Assembly: GCA_008015235.1 (NCBI GenBank)
Contig: SSFF01000013.1
Location: forward strand, 81,563-145,562
Source: Rhodoferax sp.
GTDB lineage: Bacteria > Pseudomonadota > Gammaproteobacteria > Burkholderiales > Burkholderiaceae_C
Length of the DNA: 64,000 nucleotides
Direction of reading: 5' to 3'
Under the pieces are notes generated by a model. It made no database searches, was not told the DNA's origin, and saw nothing but the letters and a program-made list of their open reading frames with translations. This document shows, one piece after another, positions 53,354 to 62,607 of the stretch (its first letter is position 1; each line of letters starts with the position of its first letter). A program made the position numbers and the translations under genes.

Positions 53354-56300
53354 TCACACCGCCTCCATGCGCTGGCGGTACAGGGCGTAGTACAGGACGG
53401 GAATGACCACCAGGGTCAGCAGGGTGGACACCAGAATGCCGAAGATGAGCGAGACCGCCAGGCCATTGAAGATGGGGTCGTCGAGGATGAAGAAGGCGCC
53501 GATCATGGCGGCCAAGCCGGTCAGTGCAATGGGCTGGGCACGCACGGCGGCGGACTGCAGCACCGCCTCCTTGAAGGCCACGCCGTTGCGCACCTGCAGC
53601 TCGATGAAGTCCACCAACAGGATGGAGTTGCGCACGATGATGCCGGCCAGGGCGATCATGCCGATCATGCTGGTGGCCGTGAACTGCGCCCCCAGCAGGG
53701 CATGCCCCGGCATGACACCGATGATGGTCAGCGGAATCGGCGCCATGATGACCACGGGGGTCAGGTAGCTCTTGAACTGCGCCACCACCAGCAGGTAGAT
53801 CAGCACCAGGCCCACCGCATAGGCGGCGCCCATGTCACGGAAAGTGTCATAGGTAATCTGCCACTCGCCGTCCCACTTGAGTCCGAACTGGCGATAAACA
53901 TCGGTGGGTTGCTTGATCCAGTACTCCCCCAGCATCCCGTCCTTGGAAGCGCCCAGTTCCGCTATCTTGGAACGAATCGCAAACAGACCGTACAGCGGCG
54001 AGTCAGTCTTGCCGGCCATATCGCCCATCACATAGCTCACACCCAGCAGGTCCTTGGTGAACAGCGGCTTGTCGATCACACCTTTTTCCACCTGCACCAG
54101 CTCTGACAAGGGCACCAGCTGGCCATTGGCCGCGCGCAGGGGCATGGCCAACACGGCGTCCAGGCCCGCCTGCTTTTCCTGCGGCAACTGCAGGCGCACC
54201 GGCACCGGGTACTTGGACTGCTGGTCGTGCAGGTAGGCACTGTCCATTCCCGACAGAGCACCGGCCACGGTTTGGGCCACCACGGCCACCGGAATACCCA
54301 GACTCTCGGCCCGTTGGCGCCGCACCCGCAGGAAGGAGCGCGCAGCATCTTCCTTCAGGCTGGTGTCGATGCCCACGATGTCGGCCGTGGCGCCAAAGGC
54401 AGCAGCAACTTCTTTGGCCAGCTTCTGGCGCCCGGCTTCGTCCGGGCCATAGATTTCGGCCACCAGCGGTGACATCACGGGTGGGCCCGGCGGCACTTCC
54501 ACCACCTTGACGCGGGCATGGTATTTGGCCGCAATTTGTTCGAGCGCAGGACGCAGGCGCTGGGCGATGGCGTGGCTTTGCTCCTTGCGGTGGTGCTTGT
54601 CGACCAGACTCACCTGCAGATCGCCCTGTTCCATGTCGGAGCGCAGGTAGTACTGGCGCACCAGACCATTGAAGGTGATGGGCGAGGCAGTGCCGGCGTA
54701 GCCCTGCAGGTGCCGCACCTCGGGCTGCTGGGCCAGGTAGGTACCCATGTCCTGCAGCACCAGGGCGGTGTCCTCCAGCGGCGTACCTGCGGGCATGTCG
54801 ACCACCACCTGGAACTCGCTCTTGTTGTCGAAAGGCAGCATCTTCAGCACCACCCACTGCACCACGGCCAAGCCTACCGACAGCATCAGGGCTGCAACAA
54901 TGCCCGCCAGCAGAAGCCAGCGCTTGCGGGCGCTATTGAGCAGCGGGGACAAGATGGCTGCAAACAGCTTCTGCAGTTTCTTTGTCGTACCCGACGCCCC
55001 TGCCGCATGCATCAACTGGTGTTCGTGGCTGTCATGTTCACGCATGAATTTCAGCGCCAGCCATGGAGTGACCGTGAAAGCAATCGCCAGCGAAATGGCC
55101 ATGCCCAGGCTCGAATTGATGGGGATGGGGCTCATGTACGGCCCCATCAGACCCGAGACAAAGGCCATGGGCAGCAAGGCAGCGATGACCGTCAGCGTGG
55201 CCAAAATGGTGGGGCCGCCGACTTCGTCCACCGCACGCGGGATCAGTGCCGACAGGCGTGCATCGGGTGTCAACTGCTGGTGGCGGTGGATGTTCTCCAC
55301 CACCACAATGGCGTCGTCCACCAGAATACCGATGGAGAAGATCAGCGCGAACAGGGACACGCGGTTGAGCGTGAAACCCCAGGCCCAAGACGCAAACAAG
55401 GTGGCAGTCAGGGTCAGTATCACCGCGGCACCAACGATCAGTGCCTCGCGCCGCCCCAGGGCCAGACCCACCAGCAGAATCACCGAGCCGGTGGCGAACG
55501 CGAGCTTCTGGATCAGCTTGTTGGCCTTCTCCGCGGCCGTTTCGCCATAGTCACGCGTGACGGTGGCTTCGATGCCTGCCGGAATGACAGTATTTTTCAG
55601 GCTGTCGAGCCGGGTGATGACAGCACGTGACACGTCCACTGCGTTTTCACCGGGTTTCTTGGTCACGGCGACGGTCAATGCCGGGTAGCTGTTGGTTGCA
55701 TCGCTTGCGGCCGGGTCCGCACCGAATGCGGCCCCTTTGGTGAACCAGGTGTAGAGCGACGGCTGTGCAGCGGCTTCACGGATATCGGCCACTTCACGCA
55801 GGAATACGGGTTTACCTGCGTGCACGCCGACCACGAGGTCACCGACTTCCTGCGCATTGCGCAGGAACTCGCCCACTTCCACGGTCATCATCTGGGCTGC
55901 ACCGTTCTTGGCGCTACCCGCCACATGCCCGGCCGGCATGCCAAAGTTGGCCGCCTTGAGCGTGCGCTGCAAGCCCAACAAGTCGATACCGCGGGCGCGC
56001 ATGCGGGTCGGATCGAGCGCAACGTCCAACACCCGGCCCGGGCTGCCAATGGTGCTGACCTCACGCACACCGGGCACCGCCTTGAGCTCTGCCTCCAGGC
56101 TGTGGGCTATATCCTGCAGCTCCACAGCAGGATCCGCATCCTTGCCCCAAAGTGTGATGCCGACCACTGGAACATCGTCAATACCTTTTGGCTTCACAAT
56201 GGGGGTAAGAGTGCCCAACTCCGCTGGCAGCCAATTCTGGTTGGCGTTGATCACGTCATACAGGCGCACAAGCGCTTCGGTGCGGGGCACACCCACCTTG

Positions 56301-56608
56301 AACTGCACCGTCAGCACCGCCATGCCCGGGCGCGATACCGAGTACGTGTGCTCGATGCCTGCAATCTGGCTGAACATCTGCTCGGCCGGGCGTGCCACCA
56401 TGTTCTGCACATCGGCACTGCTGGCGCCCGGAAACGGCACCATGACGTTGGCCATGGTGACATTGATCTGCGGCTCCTCTTCGCGCGGGGTGACCAGCAC
56501 GGCAAACGCCCCCAGCAGCAGTGCCACCAAGGCCAGCAACGGGGTCAGCGCGTTGCTCTGGAAGGCAGCTGCGATGCGCCCGGAAATACCTAATTTGGAG
56601 TGCGGCAT
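53354..56608 (-). CDS. RND-family efflux permease
   Basis: 1084-residue inner-membrane proton antiporter with the usual twelve helices and two large periplasmic loops. The Asp pair in SIGILVDDAIVVVENIHRHQ is the drug/hydrophobe (HAE) type rather than the heavy-metal type. The adaptor gene lies six bases upstream and SQR downstream on the same strand; no outer-membrane partner gene is seen, so a shared TolC-like channel is expected. Linkage with sulfide oxidation suggests it exports sulfur-related or stress compounds (inference). Confidence 0.92.
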   Translation of the reverse strand: MPHSKLGISGRIAAAFQSNALTPLLALVALLLGAFAVLVTPREEEPQINVTMANVMVPFPGASSADVQNMVARPAEQMFSQIAGIEHTYSVSRPGMAVLTVQFKVGVPRTEALVRLYDVINANQNWLPAELGTLTPIVKPKGIDDVPVVGITLWGKDADPAVELQDIAHSLEAELKAVPGVREVSTIGSPGRVLDVALDPTRMRARGIDLLGLQRTLKAANFGMPAGHVAGSAKNGAAQMMTVEVGEFLRNAQEVGDLVVGVHAGKPVFLREVADIREAAAQPSLYTWFTKGAAFGADPAASDATNSYPALTVAVTKKPGENAVDVSRAVITRLDSLKNTVIPAGIEATVTRDYGETAAEKANKLIQKLAFATGSVILLVGLALGRREALIVGAAVILTLTATLFASWAWGFTLNRVSLFALIFSIGILVDDAIVVVENIHRHQQLTPDARLSALIPRAVDEVGGPTILATLTVIAALLPMAFVSGLMGPYMSPIPINSSLGMAISLAIAFTVTPWLALKFMREHDSHEHQLMHAAGASGTTKKLQKLFAAILSPLLNSARKRWLLLAGIVAALMLSVGLAVVQWVVLKMLPFDNKSEFQVVVDMPAGTPLEDTALVLQDMGTYLAQQPEVRHLQGYAGTASPITFNGLVRQYYLRSDMEQGDLQVSLVDKHHRKEQSHAIAQRLRPALEQIAAKYHARVKVVEVPPGPPVMSPLVAEIYGPDEAGRQKLAKEVAAAFGATADIVGIDTSLKEDAARSFLRVRRQRAESLGIPVAVVAQTVAGALSGMDSAYLHDQQSKYPVPVRLQLPQEKQAGLDAVLAMPLRAANGQLVPLSELVQVEKGVIDKPLFTKDLLGVSYVMGDMAGKTDSPLYGLFAIRSKIAELGASKDGMLGEYWIKQPTDVYRQFGLKWDGEWQITYDTFRDMGAAYAVGLVLIYLLVVAQFKSYLTPVVIMAPIPLTIIGVMPGHALLGAQFTATSMIGMIALAGIIVRNSILLVDFIELQVRNGVAFKEAVLQSAAVRAQPIALTGLAAMIGAFFILDDPIFNGLAVSLIFGILVSTLLTLVVIPVLYYALYRQRMEAV

Positions 56609-56614
56609 GGCTGT

Positions 56615-57664
56615 TTACCTTTGTGAAGCCGCTTTGACCGGATCGAGCGCAACCACGTCACCGGTGCGCAGGCCTGCGATGACTTCCTGGGCCTGTGCGG
56701 TCTTCTGTGCGCCTGTGCGGATTGCGCGCAATACAAAGCCTTTGCCTTGTGCCACGTAGACGGCAGTCAATTCGCCGCGACGCACAATGGCCTGGCTGGG
56801 TACCATCAGACTCGCTACCGCGCCGCTTGACGCGCCGTCAAATTGCACACGCACTTGCTGCCCTGGTATCAAATGGGCCGCGTCCTGCGGCGCAATGTCC
56901 CAACGCCATTCCGATGTCTGGGACACCGGATCGGCCGACGGAACGATCTGGCGACCGGTCGGCTTGAGTGCAACGCCGCCGCCTGTCGCGCCCAGGACCT
57001 CCAACGTGGTCTGGGTTGCCGACCGAGCTTCTGCGGCGCGTGCCCCTGGCATCTGAACCACCGCACGAAGGGGTTGCGGCGCATAAATAGTGACGACCGG
57101 CGAACCTGGCAGGGCCAAGTCGCCCTCCTGGAGATGGGTTTGCAGGACCCACCCCGCGTATGGCGCCACTACCCTGGTATGGCTGACCCCGATTCCACTT
57201 TGCTGCACCGAGGCCTTGGCTTGCTCGGTAGCTGCCTGTGCGGCCTGCAGCTGGCTGCTGGCGGTATCCAGCGCAGCTTTGCTGACAAAGCCCTTTTGCT
57301 GCAGTTCCCGTGTCCGTTCATACTGGGCCTGCATGTTGCGGTGCTCTGCCGTGGCCTGCAACATTTGCGCCTGGCTGCGCTGCGTGGCAACCACCGCATC
57401 GCGGTCATCGATGGTGGCCAGAAGCTGACCTGCCTTGACCTGGTCACCAGCTTTGACGCGCAATGTAACGATGCGCCCATTGGCTTGTGCTGACACGGTG
57501 GTCTGGTGTACGGCCTGTACCACGCCATCTAGGGCGAACCCACCGGTCCCGGGTCCGGCCTGCAAGGTCACCGTGGGCACAGTCTGCGCCCACGCGGAGG
57601 CAAGCCCTAGGGCCAGCAGCAACACCGCGGCGCGCAGACGCCAGTTTGGATTCAGTTTAGTCAT
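56615..57664 (-). CDS. RND periplasmic adaptor (membrane fusion) protein
   Basis: 349 residues from the ATG at 57664. Signal sequence AAVLLLALGLASAWA, then barrel-sandwich (GGFALDGVVQAVHQTTVSAQANGRIVTL) and coiled-coil hairpin (VVATQRSQAQMLQATAEHRNMQAQYERTREL). In-frame ATGs exist at 57694 and 57676, but the predicted promoter initiates near 57690, which excludes the first. Works with the RND permease directly downstream. Confidence 0.9.
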   Translation of the reverse strand: MTKLNPNWRLRAAVLLLALGLASAWAQTVPTVTLQAGPGTGGFALDGVVQAVHQTTVSAQANGRIVTLRVKAGDQVKAGQLLATIDDRDAVVATQRSQAQMLQATAEHRNMQAQYERTRELQQKGFVSKAALDTASSQLQAAQAATEQAKASVQQSGIGVSHTRVVAPYAGWVLQTHLQEGDLALPGSPVVTIYAPQPLRAVVQMPGARAAEARSATQTTLEVLGATGGGVALKPTGRQIVPSADPVSQTSEWRWDIAPQDAAHLIPGQQVRVQFDGASSGAVASLMVPSQAIVRRGELTAVYVAQGKGFVLRAIRTGAQKTAQAQEVIAGLRTGDVVALDPVKAASQR

Positions 57665-57696
57665 ATCGCAATACATACTGTGTGGGGTATTCATGT

Positions 57697-57726
57697 ACTA
57701 TATGCTGTATCTAAGAAGATTGTCAA
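57697..57726 (-). promoter_or_regulatory. Strong sigma-70-type promoter of the adaptor-RND unit
   Basis: On the minus strand TTGACA (57726-57721) and TATAGT (57702-57697) are separated by 18 bases. Transcription should begin near 57690, giving a leader of about 25 bases before the ATG at 57664. AT-rich partial inverted repeats (ATACA/TGTAT) around the start could bind a repressor. Confidence 0.6.
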
Positions 57727-57834
57727 GTTGATGGGTTTTGCACGCGTGTGCTCGGAACATCCATCGGATTTCCCCGTCGGGTTCGAACGGTCACCCCTGA
57801 CCCATCAGCCCAGGCCGCTGGGCACGGCAGGGAA

Positions 57835-58434
57835 TTACAAATCCAGCAACTGCGAGAAATTGGTATTGGCGTAGTCGGCCGGGCCTTGCGTGTCGCTCAC
57901 CACTTCGCTCAGTTCAAAGGAATGGCGAAGGACTTCAACCTCACCGCTGGAGAGCAGCCCGGCAGCCAGCGACCGCCCGACCTGCCTGAGGACGGCATTC
58001 TTGGCCGCTTCGGGGGTAGCCCCCAACAGGTCAACCACCACATTGACTGTGACCCGCACCGTGGCCAACTCAGGCGGGCGAGGGCTCGCACCCAAGCGCA
58101 ACCTGGAGTCCTGCAACAATTCCCCCCCCGGGGTGACAAACATGACACGCACAGCCTCTGCGTCTGACAACACGTGGGATTTGGTGGAGGGGTTCAGCAC
58201 GAACATGGTTCCATTGCTGAAATCGCGTATCCATGCAGTTCGCCCACCCGCAAATTCCTTTACCTCAAATCCATAGTATTGGGGTGAAACAATCGACTGC
58301 TTGGCCGGGTCCATGGCGGGGTTTTCGACGATGACACCTTCATGCTCAAACCCATAGACGCGCCGCCCGGCACCATCAATAAAGTGCTTGGCCAATGATG
58401 CGCCTGTATTCCCTAGCGGGTTTGAATTGATCAT
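57835..58434 (-). CDS. Hypothetical protein
   Basis: 199 residues, no signal peptide or membrane segment. I recognise no family. Visible features: Gly/Asn-rich N-terminus NPLGNTGASLAKHFIDGAGRRVYGFEHEG, FAGGRTAWIRDFSNGTMFVLNPSTKSHVL, and a C-terminal half with two beta-alpha-like stretches. GGTGGAG precedes the ATG. It is divergent from the small gene at 58652 next to the Lap locus, with a 217-base regulatory gap. Confidence 0.6.
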   Translation of the reverse strand: MINSNPLGNTGASLAKHFIDGAGRRVYGFEHEGVIVENPAMDPAKQSIVSPQYYGFEVKEFAGGRTAWIRDFSNGTMFVLNPSTKSHVLSDAEAVRVMFVTPGGELLQDSRLRLGASPRPPELATVRVTVNVVVDLLGATPEAAKNAVLRQVGRSLAAGLLSSGEVEVLRHSFELSEVVSDTQGPADYANTNFSQLLDL

Positions 58435-58526
58435 GTCTCCACCCTGGTCTGCATACTGGCGGAAACCATTCCGCGCCCTGCCACTTTACGCCGATTTGAT
58501 CAGCGACTCAACCAAGTGAACGAAAT

Positions 58527-58552
58527 GCAAGTGCAACCCACCTTGCACCTGC
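58527..58552. promoter_or_regulatory. Palindrome in the divergent region before the Lap locus
   Basis: GCAAGTGCAA (58527-58536) and TTGCACCTGC (58543-58552) around CCCACC, symmetric at nine of ten positions. Possible operator for one or both divergent units; the binding protein is unknown, though a LuxR-type regulator is encoded downstream. Confidence 0.35.
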
Positions 58553-58651
58553 GTGACCAAATGCACACTACCCCCATGGCGTGGCACAAAACTTCCAGTG
58601 AGTTCCTTCATAATCAGTCGCCACTGCTCAGCCACCCTTTATTCATAGCAG

Positions 58652-58978
58652 ATGCTTTACATTGAACGTGATGCGTCAGGTAAGTTAAGAACGATTTCCG
58701 TCCATCCAATTGACGGGGGCGAAGCCATGGCAGAAGACTCGCCGGAGATCCGTGCATTTTTGGCCTCGCCGTCGGAGCCAGATCCACAGTTTTCAACATC
58801 GGACGCTGAGTTCGTGCGCGTCTTGGAAGACTTGATAGACGCCTTGATATCCAAGAACATCCTGCGCCATACCGACCTGCCAGTTGCAGCCCAACGCAAG
58901 ATCAATGCCCGCAAAGGAATGCGCAACCGACTCCAAGGCGCCTTGCGGCTGTTCAACGACGATGATTCCCTGATCTAG
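58652..58978 (+). CDS. Small conserved protein at the head of the Lap locus
   Basis: 108 residues, acidic. Pattern MLYIERDASGKLRTISVHP, then DAEFVRVLEDLIDALISKNILRHTDLPVAAQRKI, and RNRLQGALRLFNDDDSLI. Proteins of this type are often labelled tryptophan synthase beta-like in annotations, but there is no catalytic similarity to TrpB. It lies 21 bases before the LapB-like exporter gene. Role unknown; helical, likely cytoplasmic. Confidence 0.75.
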   Translation: MLYIERDASGKLRTISVHPIDGGEAMAEDSPEIRAFLASPSEPDPQFSTSDAEFVRVLEDLIDALISKNILRHTDLPVAAQRKINARKGMRNRLQGALRLFNDDDSLI

Positions 58979-58999
58979 TCGCCTACCTCACAACAGCAC

Positions 59000-61195
59000 A
59001 TGCCAGAGACTCGCACTGAACCCAGCCAATCCAGCAGAGACGCCTTCTTCGGTTGGCGTCTTCAGGAGCATGCGGTTCACTTCGACCCGCTCCTGGACTG
59101 CATTGTTGCGATTGCCCGAATCTTCGAGATTCCCACCACCAGGGAAGCGCTGTCCGCCGGCTTGCCGCTGGAATCGAACCGACTCACCCCTGCCCTTGTC
59201 CCTCGCGCTGCAGCACGGGCGGGGCTGACAGTCCGTCTGGCAAGAAGGCAGTTGGATCACTTGCGCCCAGGTCTGCTCCCGGCCATTCTCCTGCTCAAGG
59301 ACAAAGGCGCCTGCCTGCTACTCCAATGGTTGCCAGACGGCCATGCGAAAGTGCGCTTTCCTGAAACAGGGGAATCGGCCGAAGTTCTGACCAGGGATGA
59401 ACTCGACAGTCTGTACGCGGGCGCCGTTTTCTTTGTGCGCCCCAATTTCAAATTTGACCAGCGCTCCGCACAGAGCACCACCCGCACCCGATCGGGACAC
59501 TGGTTCTGGAGCACCGTTCTGCAGAACTGGCGGCTTTACAGGGATAGTTTGGTGGCTGCGTTCATCGTGAACTGCTTTGCCTTGGCGTTGCCAATGTTTT
59601 CAATGACGGTGTACGACCGTGTCGTCCCCAACCGCGCAGAAGAAACACTATGGGTGCTGACAATCGGAGTCCTGCTCATGCTGGTATTCGATACCGTGTT
59701 GCGCGTGCTGCGTGCCTACATCCTGGATATCGCAGGCAAAAGAATTGACGTGACATTGTCTGCCGCAATCATGGAACGGGTGCTGGGACTGCGAATTGCA
59801 GACCGCCCCGCCTCGGTTGGATCGTTCGCTGCCAATCTGCGGGCATTCGAATCGGTTCGAGATTTCATTGCCTCAGCTTCGGTGACCACCCTGGTAGACC
59901 TGCCCTTTGTATTGCTTTACCTCCTGGTGATCGCCTGGATCTCTCCTTTGCTGGTGCTACCGGTACTCTTAGCGACTGTCTTGCTTCTCCTCACGTCCTT
60001 GGTCATGCAGCAAAAAATGCAGGAGCTCGTGGTGGACAGCCAACGTGCAGCGGCCCAACGCAATGCCAACTTGGTGGAGAGCTTGGTCGGCATTGAAACC
60101 ATCAAATTCATGTCCGCTGAGGGGACGTTTCAGCAGCGCTGGGAGCAATCAACCACGTTTCTGGCCCAAACCGGCACCAAACTCAAGCTCCTGTCCGCTA
60201 TCGTGATGCAAAGCGCGCAAACATTGCAGCAGTTGACTTCGGTGGCTGTGTTGGTTGTTGGCGTTTATCTGATGATGAGCAACCAAGTAACCATGGGGGC
60301 CATCATTGCCGCCTCCATGCTGGCCGGCAGGGCGATGGCGCCATTTGGTCAGGTTGCAGGCCTGTTGATGCAGTTTCAGAATGCAAAATCCGGGTTGAGT
60401 GCTGTGGAGCAGCACATGAAGACAGAACCCGAAAGGCCGGTGGACGCCACATTTCTGCACCGTCCGGGATTTCAGGGTTCTGTGGAGTTCAAGAATGTCT
60501 CGTTCAAGTACCCGGGACACGACCAGACGGTTCTCAACAACGCCTCATTCAAGATACTTGCTGGCGAACGTGTTGCCTTCATTGGCAGGGTGGGATCTGG
60601 AATGTCCACCATTCAGCGATTGATACTGGGCCTGTACCAGCCGACGCAGGGTGCTGTATTGGTCGATGGTATCGATGTACGGCAGATTGACCCGGCTGAG
60701 TTGCGCCGTGCAGCCGGTTTTGTGGCGCAAGATACCTGTCTTTTTTACGGCAGTCTCAAAGACAACATTGCCTTGGGTGCCCCCTTTGCAAATGACCACG
60801 ACATACTGGCAGCTGCAGATGTTGCGGGAGTGTCCGAGTTTGCCAACCGCCACCCCAAAGGCTTCGACATGCCGATTGGCGAGCGCGGTGAATCGCTGTC
60901 AGGCGGACAGCGCCAGGCCGTTGGAATTGCCCGAGCCATCCTGAATGACTCCCCCATCCTGCTGCTGGACGAACCCAGCAGCGCCATGGACCACCAAAGT
61001 GAAGATTTGCTGAAATCCCGTTTGCGCCGCTTCGCAACCGGGAAGACCGTGATTCTGGTAACCCACCGGACTTCTTTGCTCGACCTTGTAGACCGATTGA
61101 TCGTCATCGACAACGGTCAGATCGTAGCTGACGGCCCCAAGGCCCAGGTGATTGAAGCCCTCCAGGGCGGCCGCATTGGAAGGGCCAACGGATGA
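59000..61195 (+). CDS. Type I secretion ABC transporter, LapB-like, with altered Walker A
   Basis: 731 residues: N-terminal C39-peptidase-like domain without catalytic Cys (1-150), transmembrane domain (about 170-440) and ATPase domain (490-731). It should export the adhesin encoded downstream. Signature GESLSGGQRQAVGIAR, Walker B ILLLDEPSSAMD and H-loop VTHRTS are intact, but Walker A reads GRVGSGMST, with Met535 (codon ATG, 60602-60604) in place of the invariant Lys. One base separates this from AAG. Either a loss-of-function change, an assembly error or an unusual ATPase. Confidence 0.92.
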   Translation: MPETRTEPSQSSRDAFFGWRLQEHAVHFDPLLDCIVAIARIFEIPTTREALSAGLPLESNRLTPALVPRAAARAGLTVRLARRQLDHLRPGLLPAILLLKDKGACLLLQWLPDGHAKVRFPETGESAEVLTRDELDSLYAGAVFFVRPNFKFDQRSAQSTTRTRSGHWFWSTVLQNWRLYRDSLVAAFIVNCFALALPMFSMTVYDRVVPNRAEETLWVLTIGVLLMLVFDTVLRVLRAYILDIAGKRIDVTLSAAIMERVLGLRIADRPASVGSFAANLRAFESVRDFIASASVTTLVDLPFVLLYLLVIAWISPLLVLPVLLATVLLLLTSLVMQQKMQELVVDSQRAAAQRNANLVESLVGIETIKFMSAEGTFQQRWEQSTTFLAQTGTKLKLLSAIVMQSAQTLQQLTSVAVLVVGVYLMMSNQVTMGAIIAASMLAGRAMAPFGQVAGLLMQFQNAKSGLSAVEQHMKTEPERPVDATFLHRPGFQGSVEFKNVSFKYPGHDQTVLNNASFKILAGERVAFIGRVGSGMSTIQRLILGLYQPTQGAVLVDGIDVRQIDPAELRRAAGFVAQDTCLFYGSLKDNIALGAPFANDHDILAAADVAGVSEFANRHPKGFDMPIGERGESLSGGQRQAVGIARAILNDSPILLLDEPSSAMDHQSEDLLKSRLRRFATGKTVILVTHRTSLLDLVDRLIVIDNGQIVADGPKAQVIEALQGGRIGRANG

Positions 61196-62607
61196 ATCGA
61201 ATGGAACGCATCCTCGCCTGGATGTTGCCACACTGGAATCGCCTCTACGCACGCACGTCACCCCTGGTCGACAGGATAGTCACATTCATTGGCGACCCGA
61301 AAAGCGAAAAAGATGCCGAGTTTGATGCACACGACAACTGGACTGCCCATGAGGGCTCGCCTCGTGGTGTCCGCCTCACGGTCTGGTTCAGCTTCCTGGC
61401 ACTCATCACCGGGCTGGTCTGGGCCGCCTTTGCGGAATTGGATGAAGTGACACGCGGTGAAGGAAAGGTCATTCCTTCTCGCCAAATTCAGGTACTCCAG
61501 AGTCTTGACGGCGGCATCGTCAGTGAAATTCTGGTCAAAGAAGGTCAGGCTGTCAAAGCTGGTGAGCTCCTGCTGCGGGTGGACTCTACCCGAATGGTCT
61601 CGTCACTCAGAGAGAATCGCGTCCAGTATCTCGCCCTCCTTGCCAAAGCGGCGCGACTGAAAGCGCTTTCGGATGGGGGGAGATTTGCCCCTCCCGAGGA
61701 AGCACTGCGTGAAGCACCGGATATCGTCACGCAAGAGCGCTTGCTGTACGAATCGCGACGCTCTGAACTTGATGCAACCCTGGCCGTTGCACGCCAGCAA
61801 TCATCCCAGCGCGCGCAGGAGTTGATTGCCGCCAAGGCTCGCCGCGAACAGGCCTCACAAAGTTACACCCTGACGGCCAGGGAGTTGGAGCTGACCCGAC
61901 CACTGGTGAAAACAGGTGCCGTCTCAGATGTCGAATTGCTGCGACTGGAGCGCGACCTGGCGCGCTACCGCGGAGAAAGAGACAGTGCCAACACCGACAT
62001 CCCGCGCCTGGAGTCATCGGTGATCGAGGCAAATCGCAGGGCACAAGAGCTGGAACTGACATTCCGAAATGCAGCACGAACCGAACTCAGCGAAACCAAT
62101 GCCAAGCTCAACACCTTGTCAGAAGGCAGTACCGCACTGGAAGACCGCGTAAACCAGACAGAAATCCGCTCTCCTTTGAACGGTACAGTGAAGCAGCTCA
62201 AGGTCAACACAGTGGGGGGGGTCGTGCAGCCTGGAAAGGATGTGATCGAACTGGTACCGGCAGACGATGCACTCTTACTGGAAGCCCGAATCCAACCCAA
62301 AGACATTGCATTTTTGCGGCCCGGCCAACCTGCCTTGATCAAATTCACGGCCTACGACTACTCTATCTATGGCGGTCTTGAAGCGACACTGGAACACATC
62401 AGTGCCGACAGCGTCTTGGATGAAAAAGGCAACGCTTACTACCTGGTCCGGCTCCGAACAGCTTCCACCAGTATCGGTCCACAAAGACTCCCCATCATTC
62501 CCGGAATGATTGCCGAAGTCGACATCCTGACAGGCAAGAAATCCGTTTTGGCTTACCTTTTAAAACCTATTTCACGGGCCAAAGCGCGTGCTCTGACGGA
62601 ACGATGA
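61192..62607 (+). CDS. Type I secretion adaptor, LapC-like (HlyD family)
   Basis: 471 residues. One membrane segment (about 61-82, VRLTVWFSFLALITGLVWAAFAE), a long periplasmic coiled coil (QQSSQRAQELIAAKARREQAS) and lipoyl-like barrels around ISPLNGTVKQL-type sequence (RSPLNGTVKQLKVNTVGGVV). Its ATG overlaps the stop of the ABC transporter gene (ATGA). An outer-membrane LapE/TolC partner is not in view. Confidence 0.92.
   Translation: MNRMERILAWMLPHWNRLYARTSPLVDRIVTFIGDPKSEKDAEFDAHDNWTAHEGSPRGVRLTVWFSFLALITGLVWAAFAELDEVTRGEGKVIPSRQIQVLQSLDGGIVSEILVKEGQAVKAGELLLRVDSTRMVSSLRENRVQYLALLAKAARLKALSDGGRFAPPEEALREAPDIVTQERLLYESRRSELDATLAVARQQSSQRAQELIAAKARREQASQSYTLTARELELTRPLVKTGAVSDVELLRLERDLARYRGERDSANTDIPRLESSVIEANRRAQELELTFRNAARTELSETNAKLNTLSEGSTALEDRVNQTEIRSPLNGTVKQLKVNTVGGVVQPGKDVIELVPADDALLLEARIQPKDIAFLRPGQPALIKFTAYDYSIYGGLEATLEHISADSVLDEKGNAYYLVRLRTASTSIGPQRLPIIPGMIAEVDILTGKKSVLAYLLKPISRAKARALTER

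Noticed and set aside
57770..57810. GGGTTCGAAC, resembling a tRNA T-loop
   Set aside because: No flanking pairs form a T-arm, acceptor or anticodon arm on either strand.
58652..58978. Tryptophan synthase beta subunit
   Set aside because: Commonly used label for such small proteins, but at 108 residues there is no PLP fold or TrpB motif.
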